Source: Spinacia oleracea
Lineage: Eukaryota; Streptophyta; Magnoliopsida; Caryophyllales; Amaranthaceae
Assembly (NCBI RefSeq): GCF_020520425.1
Contig: NC_079492.1
Span: 55,365,042 to 55,429,041, forward strand
Length of the DNA stretch: 64,000 bases
Direction: 5' to 3'
Shown here: in pieces, positions 35,464 to 45,700 of the stretch
Layout of the letters: each line of letters starts with the position of its first letter
Position numbering within the stretch: position 1 is the first letter of the stretch
Notes under the pieces: generated by a model
Seen by the model: only the letters and a program-made list of their open reading frames with translations
Database searches by the model: none
Told to the model about the DNA's origin: nothing
Position numbers and translations under genes: made by a program

Positions 35464-36133
35464 TTGTATAGCCTAGAATCTGTTGACATTTGAGAATCTT
35501 GACATGCAAAATGGCACTATGTTTATCCCCTTCGCCCCTTAAAAGTTATTAAGAGTTGTATTAATTGATAAATATATTTTACTTGGTCTACTTCCCCTGA
35601 TTTTTTAATGCATAACTTAAATGAGCACACAGTTTTATGAGATTCATGCAAAGATATTATTAAATGGTGTAAGTTGGCAAATAGGTAGAAGTAATTTATA
35701 CGGAATTATGTTATACGGAGTAGTAAAATAACAATGAGGACCATGATAGAAATAATAGGTGAAGGATGCTGTTTTTTTTTATTTTTTAATTTTGTAAGTG
35801 GGGACCATGAGGAAAAGAGAAACAATAAAATATTTTGAGTTGAGTTTAATGAAAGAAAGAGAAGTAATACAATATTGATAAAAATTATTAAATGTAGAAA
35901 CGACCCATTTAAAAAAAAAACACACTCATAAAAAAAAATGCAATATTTGAAGAAAGGAAGGAGAATTAGAAGAAAGGAGGTCGATTCAACAAATGAACCA
36001 CAATCAGCACATGTTATACTATCTACTTTGGTTTTGTTTGTCCGTTAATACTGTTAATGAGTATTCAATAGTTGTCGCGGTATAATGCATCGTGCAATAT
36101 ACAGTTATACACACATCACACATGACTACATGA
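35464..36133. other. Intergenic, no gene seen
   Basis: AT-rich with poly-A/T runs; no frame, RNA or element is supported. Confidence 0.35.
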
Positions 36134-36141
36134 GTCACATG

Positions 36142-37135
36142 TAGAGGTGTCAGAAGTTGACCCGACTCCGAAAAACCATCTGTTTCGAACTCTAACCGAA
36201 CTGGTTTGACCCGGAAATTTCAAGACCGAAACCCGTTCTGTAACCGATTTAACTTTACCCGACACCCGTTTCACCCGATCTGAACTCCACCCGTAACCAG
36301 TTTGATCCGACCCGATCTCCACCTGCCACTGGTTAGATTCCACCCAAACTCCACCCGACACCGATTTGACCCGACCGAACTTCACCGGATACCGATTTGA
36401 CCCGGTAAATATCTGATTTGACCCGATTTGATTTGACCCGAACTGTTGTATAACCGACACCGATTTGACCCGACCTAAACTCCACCCGAACTGTTATTAT
36501 TTAGTAAGTTGAATTTTGTGTCAACTCAAAGAGTTATATTCTACTGTAGATTTATATATATTGTGTATCTACTGTTTACATATGGTTCTCGTTATATAAT
36601 CATTAATCATCTTATAACTTAAAACAAACTCTAATTGATATAACGATGTTGTAGTTTAGTAAATTAAAAATACTCGTAAATACGTAGATTAATAACTGGA
36701 TTAATTAGAAATAGAATGAAAACATTAATCGATAATGACTTGAAAAGATCTAGAATGAAATCGATCTAACCCGAGACCTAACTGAGATGACCCGAACCGA
36801 AATCGAACTGGTGCTGAATTGACCCGAACTGAAATGACCTGAGTCAAAGTTTACCCGACCCAAAGTTACCCGACCCTAGTTTGACCCGACAAAACCTGTT
36901 TACAACCCGACACGGGATCACCGGGTTCGTTTTTTACCAGAACCGAACTTGACCCGTCCAGAAATTTACCCGGACCCGACAACAATTGACCTGAAATTGA
37001 CCCGAACTGAATAGACCTGACCCAAACCCGATCTGATCCCGAAAACTTTTAACCCGAACTTGACCCGAACCGAATAGACCCGAACTGTCATGGGTCAAAC
37101 CACAACCCATCCGGTGACCCGATTTGACACCTCTA
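36142..37135. mobile_element. hAT-like element composed of degenerate ACCCGA repeats
   Basis: TAGAGGTGTCA at the left and TGACACCTCTA at the right bound 994 bp, with a perfect 8-bp target duplication GTCACATG (36134-36141, 37136-37143). About 350 bp at each end is a run of TGACCCGA/ACCCGAAC-type words, and an AT-rich core of about 280 bp separates them. It encodes nothing. The weak minus-strand frames inside are products of the repeat. Confidence 0.88.
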
Positions 37136-37143
37136 GTCACATG

Positions 37144-38065
37144 CGCTCCATGTGCCCATAACCCATCCTATATTTTGCGCCAACATATTCATTACTTGTT
37201 CATTTCCAATTACTCCGTAAATCGATGACCATTTATCCCCTCTATTTTTTAACTAATTCTCACCGTTCCTTTTTAATTGTTACTTTTGAACCATCAATGT
37301 AGTTTTACATTGATAACTTAAATTACTGCGTTAAAATATTGATCATTAAAAGTATGAGAAAATTACAATATTTTCGAAAGAAATTAAAAAGAAATACGAA
37401 GTACTCCGTATTAACTTCAAGAGAATTTCAATAATAACATTGTATTGAGATTGATATATTTAATAATGATGTTAGTTATAACCCAATAAAACGGAAAATG
37501 ATTTTCGCACACCAAAAAGCGATATCGACACTCACTATGATAGCACATGATAATGTGCTATACTCACATACAGGTGTGCCAATATCAATAAAGTGGTGTG
37601 TCAAAACCAGTTTCCAACATAAAACAGCTATGAAGTAGTTTTTCTCTTCCTAAATTAACATAGTTTCTAAATGCAGAAAATATTTTCTTTTTGCAAAAAT
37701 AAAAAGGTCAAAACTGCCCTTTATCTTGATTAAAAAAAATAATAATAAAAAAAATCCTTAGTTTTCATTTATACTGTAGATTCCACTTGAAAGAGTAAAA
37801 ATGTGAAATCATTGACTACAGCTTGTACTAACCCTTTAATCCTTTCATGGCAACCATTAATATACCTCTCTTCTTCTACCCGAAAGGCTGAAACACCATG
37901 TCCATGGAAACCAATATCTTCTACCCTTATCCTCTCTGCCATGTTTTAACACAACAAAGACTTTCGAATTGGAAACCAGAGTTTTTCCATATGGCCAGAA
38001 TAAATTTTTTTGCAAAAAATTGAGTTGTTAAAATCAATTTCTGTTGAGGCTTATATTATATGCAA
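37144..38065. other. Intergenic with a small palindromic element
   Basis: At about 37495-37610 the ends TTTTCGCACACCA and TGGTGTGTCAAAA are near-complementary, and the centre holds a hairpin (TAGCACAT...ATGTGCTA), so it may be a short MITE. The remainder is non-coding. Confidence 0.35.
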
Positions 38066-38413
38066 CTAGTCTTATATGCACGCGATGCGTGCGAGATTAT
38101 ATGCTTATTTCAATAAAATGCATAATAACCAGCAACATTGTACTTAAGCAGCTTTCTAAATCCAAATTAAGTTCATCCTGGAAATGCACAGATCAATTCA
38201 ATTATTACCTGTTCAAAAATTTCTTTTAGTTCAGCAATCAGTACAGAATTAATTACAGTCACAAACTGATTGACCATGAAACATCAACGGATCAAGATAT
38301 ACACCAGACCTGAAGATGCCATGGCCTATTTATTCGGTTCACATTACAATCATATTTGATAGGAAATAAAACATCTCATATTCGTAATACAGGAGTCAGG
38401 AGGGTAAGTGCGT

Positions 38414-38720
38414 TTATTCGCAGGTGCATGGGTCGCAGCTGCAATCATCTCCACATCCGCACCCCGTCCTTCCATACATCCTGCAAAATGAATTCGAACT
38501 ATGTCAGACTGACATATATTAATCATGCAAATACAATATGTTTTCTAGCATAATCTAATTGTCTTAGAAGAACAATCACTATCCACAACTCAAACTTAGT
38601 AGCTAACCAAACATAGATTGTAAGCACTTTATTATGCTAGAAGAAATCTTCAAGAAGGGAATATATATGTTGCAGTTGCAGTCATCACAGCTGCAGCTGT
38701 CGCCAAATCCATAGTTCCAT
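38414..38720 (-). pseudogene. Metallothionein-like gene remnant (captured)
   Basis: The second exon (38480-38414, after TTTTGCAG) encodes GMYGRTGCGCGDDCSCDPCTCE and a stop; the CGCG-x2-CSCDPCTC pattern is the C-terminal metal-binding block of plant type 1/2 metallothioneins. An upstream exon (38720-38669) reads GDSCSCDDCNCN in one frame, but the ATG at 38720 lies in another, so one base too many separates start and cysteines. Where a GT donor is expected the sequence is ATATAT, as if a G were lost. A TATA box sits about 110 bp upstream. A captured, decayed metallothionein is most likely; an unusual transcript using another start is not excluded. Confidence 0.5.
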
Positions 38721-38830
38721 TTTCTTTCTTAGAGATTGCAGATTACAATTTGGAAAAGAGGTTGCAAGACATACATAGAATGATATAAGAGAAAGGTAGT
38801 TTAGATGATCTAGAATGATGAACATTGACA

Positions 38831-38841
38831 CCTATATATAG
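38831..38841 (-). promoter_or_regulatory. TATA box before the metallothionein-like remnant
   Basis: CTATATATAGG on the minus strand, about 110 bp before the ATG at 38720. It suggests the captured segment included a promoter. Confidence 0.45.
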
Positions 38842-39065
38842 AATGTAGGAGGTAACATAACTTGAAATCTTTCTTTCAACTGAACTAATTAAATTCAAAT
38901 TACAATTAAAAGAAAACGATATGAAGAAAACAGTAAAAGGTAAGGGGACTTACATGGGGATTAACGGTTGCTCAAACACTGATAGTGGTGTCTCCGGACT
39001 CCGGCTAAACTATCTAGTGAGAACACAACTTATTTTTTTAAATACGGTAGAGATTTATTTAGAAA

Positions 39066-39210
39066 ATGACAATGAAGAAAGCAAGAGTAGAGCATACCTG
39101 AAATTTCAAATTATTGATCGAAATAGACAATGAGGAAAGCAAGAGTAGCCGGCAACCGGCATACATACCTGAAAACCCAAATAGAAATGAGGAAAGCAAG
39201 AGTAGCCGAA
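39066..39210. repeat. Three short tandem units, about 58 bp each
   Basis: aatga(a/g)gaaagcaagagtag occurs at 39071, 39129 and 39186 with a variable remainder. Each unit also contains an AG/GTATG-like donor word on the minus strand, so they may be duplicated exon edges. Confidence 0.6.
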
Positions 39211-39692
39211 AATCCGTATTGGTGCAACCTGACGACGGTGAGAAATAAAAATGGGGAAATTAGTTCATTAAAATTGAGAAAAATGAAGCTCATTTACAGG
39301 TTTAATTCCAAAATCATTTAAGTTTAATAAATAGAAATAAAATTAAAATAAACTTCTTAATCCTCCCCAAAATAATTTATCTCTATCTGATTTAAAAAAT
39401 CAAACCTTTTGGGGCGGTGAACATGAATATAGAATCTGATTCACATTCTCCTTTTCTGTTAAATAGAAAAATAATACATTTCATCAACCTTTTTTCAGGC
39501 CAATTTATGGGTCTAAATATATACAAAACCCCAGAAAATTGATTTGGAAATTTTCTACAAAAATCAAAGAGAAACAGCTTTTCTGCTCAAACATACAAAA
39601 TCCAGAATTTCAAAAGTTGTAATTAAGCATTAATTATCCAAAAGAAAGAATATTAAGCATTAAATATCCAAAAAACCAGCTAAAGATCTCAC

Positions 39693-39742
39693 CTTTAGGA
39701 GGTTCTGACACTGAATCCACCACCTCGTTTCTACTTTTTGCT
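39693..39742 (-). other. Isolated exon-like segment inside the Helitron
   Basis: A 50-nt open segment reading AKSRNEVVDSVSEPPK lies between a perfect acceptor (TTTTTTACAG) and donor (AAAG/GTGAG) on the minus strand. The parent gene is not recognised. It may belong to the acidic fragment or to another captured gene. Confidence 0.35.
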
Positions 39743-40445
39743 CTGTAAAAAAATGCATAACAAATTTTTATCAGCAATTACACAAATCCTATAAACTCAA
39801 ATTTCTTAATTTCCACCCGAAGTTCATCTTCTTTGATAATAAATCAAAATTCATACTAAAAATGAAGGAAACTAAAACCAAAATCTGATGAAACAACTAA
39901 CCTCAGACAGAAGGCAATATCAAGTTCCATGCGCTGAGAAAATAAGAATTTAAATGTATGTCCTTCTGTTCCCTCACACATAAAATGAAGCTGAAATTAC
40001 ATACATGATGATTACGAAGCACATGGACAGTTTGGGAAGCAAGCCAATACACTCCCAAAGAGTGCCCAAATCTGGAATGAACAGCCTAAGAAACACCATA
40101 TGAGCTGCACCTGAAACCAAAATAATTTCTGTTTGATAAATGTAGAGACTTTGGATTTTACAATTCATCAAACAAACATGTCTTAAAGAAGGTGATGAGG
40201 ATCAAATTATATGACCACCTAACACAACACCACCAACAACAACAAACCATATGACCACCTAACACCAACACCAACCAACACCAAATTAATTGAATAAAAA
40301 AACATAGTTCCGAATTTAATCATACTAAATATAGTAAACAACATCCAACTAACAACATAAGCCACAAAGACAATGATCGATGTATACGGGATTTGATCTT
40401 ACTATCTTAGTCTTGGGTTCGTGAAACATCAGTAATAGTAATACA

Positions 40446-40727
40446 CGCGATGGAATAAACCCATTACAAACAGCAAGGCCAGGGAAAATTTGAAGGGATT
40501 TTCCACAAAGCTTATAACCCTGAAAAGCAGTAACAGGCATTGAGCTAACACTAACCGGAATTGACCCATTTAAATTATTTTATCACACATTAAATTGGTC
40601 CAATTGCAGCTTCAATTCTGGCATCTCACTTAGATTATTTTCAACCTACTCAAATTCCTCAAAGTACCAGGAACTTCACTACAATAATTATTGTTTGCCT
40701 AATTAAGTGGAACCAAATTCTTCAACT
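40446..40727 (-). pseudogene. LRR receptor-like kinase fragment (captured)
   Basis: Starting right after a TTTTTTTTCAG acceptor, the translation gives LKNLVPLN, then EVPGTLRNLSRLK, then SEMPELKLQLDQFNV, NNLNGSIPVSVSSMPVTAF and GYKLCGKSLQIFPGLAVCNG. This is the end of the LRR region and the F-x-G-x-x-LCGK-L cap of RLK902/RKL1-type receptor kinases. At least three stops and a frame change interrupt it, and no kinase domain follows. It is a captured and decayed fragment. Confidence 0.65.
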
Positions 40728-40917
40728 CTGAAAAAAAAAGTCAGGGATACACATTAAAGCATCATATTTTTCTATAATCAAGTCAAATTAGTCTGAAAAA
40801 TCCAGAAATTTCAAGCTAGAATAATCCAATTAAATTTCCATAAGTTCAGCAATGAGTATGGATAAGAAAATCAACTAATAAAATCAATCAACAAAATTAG
40901 AAAGAGAAAAGAGATAC

Positions 40918-41236
40918 CTACAAATTCTTGAGATAAATTTTTGGCAACCGGCGGATTAACAACTTCCACTGCCTTATCCGATGGTGGATTTGCTACCGGT
41001 GGTTTCTCCTCTTCAGTTTTAACCTCCTGATCTTTTTTTCTCCTCCTCCACCTCCGCTTTCTTCTCTTCCTCCGCCACCTTCTCCTCCTTTTCCCCCTCC
41101 TCCACCTTCTTTTCCTCCTCTACGGGCGGCGCTGGCGGATCGTCAAACCATACCTTTGATATGCGAGAAAACACTCTGCTTCTCCTCCCCTAATGTCGCA
41201 AACGCCGCACCACCAGTTTTCACCTTTTCGAGAAAA
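40918..41236 (-). pseudogene. Acidic K/E-rich gene fragment (captured)
   Basis: Three frame segments join into one sensible sequence. FLEKVKTGGAAFATLGEEKQ comes first, then VWFDDPPAPPVEEEKK with a long E/K run, then KPPVANPPSDKAVEVVNPPV, ending at a TAG/GTATC donor (40918/40917). An extra base near 41160 and an extra A in the A-run (T-run 41032-41039 on plus) shift the frame. No start codon is in frame. The protein family is not recognised. The retained donor indicates capture of genomic DNA with introns rather than a cDNA. Confidence 0.45.
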
Positions 41237-42315
41237 TTAGACCGTTTTTAGAAAATCGGGGATCGATTAAAACCCCTAGAAAAATTGAATGAACTCCGGT
41301 GAAGAAAGAAAAGGGGAAAAGAAGGAGAGCGCCGGGCTACGGATAACTCTACCGCCGGAGTTCGCGATAGAGCAATGGTTGTTCTCAGTGTTGAGAGGGT
41401 ATTCGGCCGTCAAAGTTCAAGATTCCAGTTTCCTTTCTCTCTCCTCTGCACGTTTTCATTCTCTCTTGATTTAGGGTTTTGGAACAATGGCCAGTAAGGC
41501 GTCAAAGGGACACGAAATGTGAAAGATGTGGAGGGTATTGTTGTAAATTCCAAAGGGGACACGAAAAGTGTAATTACTGAAATAACCTCAGCTGTTCCTT
41601 TATATAATAGAGATTAGGCTTAATTAGTTTGGGCTTTTGAGCTCACATTGTATTTAGAATCATGTAGCTAGTAATGCCGTGGGATTTTGTGTATAGATTT
41701 CTAGGTTGTATATAATACCTGATGATAAGAAATACAAACCGTGAAAACACATTAACCTAATTTGTCAATTTTCCAATCAACTAGGTGTCATTAAAATGAA
41801 GATCGTGTTCTACTATTCTAGCTTTATGGGTACAGCAAAGGGGCGAAGTTGATATTTTTTTTACTCCGTTATTTTCTTTTGGGCTTTTTAGTCATTTTTA
41901 ATTTTGTGTTAAGAAATTAATTTCTGCATTTAACAACACCCTAAATTAATGTGCAAATGAAAAAACAATAATTATTTAGGAACAAAGGGAGTACATCGAA
42001 AAGAAATCTTTTGTTAATAAAATTTTGTTCCTGAAAATTACTTTTAGTGTCTTTTTTCCCCATATGATTTGGAAAGAATTTATTTGTTAGGTTAATAGCA
42101 AGGAGATTTTTTTCATAAAAATTAGGGTTTCTTAAATTTTTATTTTTATTTTTTTATCCTAACTTATCGCTCATTGTTTTTAGAAAACTAACATGAAAAG
42201 TTTGAGAGTTTTGCTCAAGTTACCTCCAGAAATTCAAAAAACTAACATCAATGTCAATGTTACATGAATGATGCTCTCTCTAACTCCACCCTCAAATATG
42301 TTTTACAAGTATTAC

Positions 42316-42429
42316 CAATTTCTGGAGAGAACATCATCCATTTAACATTGACACATAGACTTGTCTTGCCAACAATTTCTGGAGAGAACATCATCCATTT
42401 AACATTGACACATAGACTTGTCTTGCCAA
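42316..42429. repeat. Perfect 57-bp tandem duplication
   Basis: Two identical adjacent copies of a 57-bp unit. A recent slippage or unequal exchange is likely. Confidence 0.9.
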
Positions 42430-42521
42430 CAGGCTAAGATCTCATTTCTGGAGGATTTTCGAGTATTCAAACATAAAGCATAGCGGCCTTGACACTTCTA
42501 TGTAAATAGCACATATATCTG

Positions 42522-42551
42522 ATAAATAAATAAATAAATAAATAAATAAAA
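42522..42551. repeat. AAAT microsatellite
   Basis: About seven perfect AAAT units. Confidence 0.95.
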
Positions 42552-42710
42552 TTCTTTACACAATTTAGTAACTGTAAAACATAATGAAGCTGCCATCACA
42601 AACAGGTTTGTCGCAGACAGCCTATTCACCTTCAATTTAGTAACAAGTACATTTTTGAGGTATCTTCTTGCTCAGAGAAGTTCATATACAGCACTTGGTG
42701 AACAAGTATT

Positions 42711-45700
42711 TTAATCCATATCTGAGGCATCTTCTTCTTCTTCTTCATCTTCGTCGAGAATGTACACTAAGGCTCGCTTTCTAGCAGCAAAAACACAGCC
42801 AACACCTCTCGATGCTGATGCAAAATCAAACATTGTAAACCGCTTATATATTAGCATTAACTAAAAGTATTTAATGCCGCTACTAAGGCTAATCTCAAGG
42901 TGGTTTCACCGCAGAAAAACATGTGACGGGAGAGAAAAGAAAAAGGGCAGTTCATCAAAAGCATCACTGTAAAAAAACAAATGTTCAAAACCATTTTATT
43001 CAAGGATAAAGACCATGTGCGTAAAGCTTAAGGCAGATTGGTTACTTACAACTAATTGCAAGTGGAGAAACCACATCGTGAGGAATACTTCGAACCTTTG
43101 CACTCTCCATTTGCAAGGGCAATATTTGATCCTGAAATTAGCAAAAATACGAGCAGTTATTATAAAATAGATATCAAGAGCTTCAACAGACAAAGTACAC
43201 ATCATACTCACAAACACCAATATTGTGAGGTTTCCGAATGTGTAAAAAATGAATCAGTGTAAGAAAGTTCAAAAGCGTTCTAATAATTAATACATCCTCT
43301 ATCAACTAGATGTTCAGAATAGATGTTAATGACAGAAAGTATATAAGCATTCAGCTTGAATTCCTGATAGCTAAAGGATCTAAATCTGGCTGCTTTTGTG
43401 AATCAATAGTCACGGGTCTTCAGAGTTCGACCTAAGACAACAGTCATCCAGAAAAAGGTACACGTTGGTTGCAAAAAGGAGTACGGCTATTCTACTTCAG
43501 CGTGAAGATAGACATATTCACTGGTTTGCCTTATCAGATAATCCGTAATTGTTCATATCAAATGCTAGCATAGGTCACACAATTTGCCCACTGTTATGTT
43601 TTCTCCACCTTTTTTCACCTGCCCGAACTAATTTTTGTCCATGACCATGACACTTTGAGACCCTTGAGCTCAGCCCTCTGCTGGCTCGCTAGTTGCAAAG
43701 ACGGAAAAATATTATTCAGTTAACCAGCCATATGCTTTCTCGTCATAAAAAGTTGTGATTTACTCCTCTGAGATTCTAATTTTCTATGAGTACTTCACTT
43801 TCACTTCTAATACTTTGTTTTTATTTAATTGTTTCCCAAAAGTCTCCAACCAGCTCTTCAATCTAGTATCATGAAAGACTAGGGAGCGTTCATCAAAGTT
43901 TTGACGGCCCGTTTGGTAGCCGATCACAAATAGTGTCAATGGGAATGATTTTATTTGTAAATTTGCAAGGAAAATCAATATCCATTCCCATAGTAGTGCT
44001 AGTTCACTCAAAATTATCTCTTTTTCTTTATAAATTTCCATTACCACTCATTACTATTTGGGGAGTGGTATTAGGTGGGAATACAAATATATGAAGAAAA
44101 ACACTAAGTTTGAGACAAATTTTCATTACCATGGACATCATGATGTTATTTTCTTGCCAAATAACACTTAGATTTATTCTCATTTCCACCATTTATTACC
44201 GGCTACCAAACATGCCGTAAATGTATTGAGGATCTAGGAAACTGTTTAGACTATCTTTTTCTAAAAAATAAAAATAAAAAACACGGTTTTAGTGGGAAAT
44301 TAACAGAGGGAGCTATATCAAGCAGAAGGTTTCTGATGACAATAGCTAAGTGAAAGACCTACCTGCAACTGATCCAAATTCCAAAAATTCATACTGGTTG
44401 ATCTTGATATAGATATAAATGGAAGGTCGGTTGTTTGCACCATCATGAGAAGAGCATTTCCACTGCTGTCAGAAGTGGCTGTCGTTTCGTTCAACAGCAA
44501 AACAATCTGACGTTCCTGTATTAAAGGGAAGAACACCGTCTTAATATCCAGAAAAAATCTTCACAATGAAGCATAAGTTGGATACAAGGAGAAAATAAGG
44601 CTCAATTGTTTAGGGAAATACTTTATACAGGGACAAATCCATGCAACTGAAATCATTCGACACAGACAGCAGCAAGGCTTCAACTCTAGAATATCTGTTT
44701 CTAATATTATCCGCTTCATTTGTAACTCCTCGTAATATGCATATACAATTTGAAACTTCTGATGAAGACCACTCAGGTATTTGGAAAGTGACATAGTCCA
44801 CAAGGTTTCCTTTACTGGTCTCACATGTTGAAACATCAGGTGCAGCATCCTATATCAGAACAACGCATTAAACACTGCACAAATGCTATTAAATGATACT
44901 ATTAAGAGGATATCGTATATCCAGTATCAGTAGAACACTCAAAGATAAAACAGGAAAGTGGTTGAATGTCTAGTTTGCACGAACATGATATCTGATCCGG
45001 GTTACACAACATTGATTACATTTCGGCATTCTGCCATTCTTTGTTCTTTAATTATGAACTAGATTTGAATGTAGCAAACATGGGTTAAAATATTATTATT
45101 TTCCTACAAGGTCTGTAATTCAGGCACTATGTAAGAGGATTTATCAAATACTCACTTGCATCGAAAACAGTTATACACCATAGCAAGATAACAATAAACC
45201 AAGAGGGATCAACATGTTATACACCACTGCGTTAGAGTTTTCCAGCAAAGATATGAGTCCTAGAGGGGTTTAAGGGATAACATGTCTTCTTATCTTCATT
45301 TAAATAGCCAAGTCAAACCCTATAAGTTTGTTTTAATCTCAAGTACAAAATATTAGTGATGGATGAACGCATCAATACAAGTCAAGCTGTGCAGTTTCCC
45401 ATATCTATTCTTTGCACTGACAGTCTTTAGAAGCATCTGTAGCACAAACCTTCAAAACATGCCTGAAGAAGCATATGACCCAGTTAGCTATTCGCAAATC
45501 ACAACAGATCTGTTTGTGTCCATAGTCAGATAAGCTATTATTTGCTTCTCAGCAACAGGATTACAAGCCGCCACTATTATTCAGCTTTCTCATCATTTAC
45601 CCCCCTTTCGGGTGAACACTCTAGAGTCATATTGCGTTTGACTAAGACAAGAATCAGTGTAGACCAGGTAAATCAAACAAATGATTTGTTAAAACAAGAA

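Larger units (their letters stand above)
38066..41613 (-). mobile_element. Helitron (3.5 kb) carrying several gene fragments
   Basis: On the minus strand it starts TCTCTATTATATAAAGGAAC at 41613, preceded by A. It ends with a GCACGC-ATC-GCGTGC hairpin (38092-38078), eight bases, then CTAG (38069-38066), followed by T. These are complete Helitron borders with an AT target. Inside, all on the minus strand, are an acidic K/E-rich fragment (41236-40918), an LRR receptor-kinase fragment (40727-40446), an isolated exon-like segment (39742-39693) and a metallothionein-like pair of exons (38720-38414). No Rep/helicase is present, so it is non-autonomous. Several unrelated fragments in one orientation with introns kept is the pattern of gene-capturing Helitrons. 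Confidence 0.82.
41615..42710. other. Intergenic between the Helitron and the APC4 3' end
   Basis: No gene. It contains a 57-bp perfect tandem duplication at 42316-42429 (unit starts caatttctggagagaacatc) and an AAAT microsatellite at 42522-42551. The APC4 3' UTR should occupy the last few hundred bases. Confidence 0.5.

Noticed and set aside
36116-37140. Minus-strand open frames in the ACCCGA repeat region
   Set aside because: They are low-complexity products of the repeat, start and end at element borders, and show no domain.
37921-38065. Possible separate gene just left of the Helitron
   Set aside because: No frame with domain support and no splice or promoter signals.
41289-41474. 61-residue plus-strand frame near the Helitron 5' end
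   Set aside because: It is antisense to the leader-like sequence of the captured fragment and has no family match.
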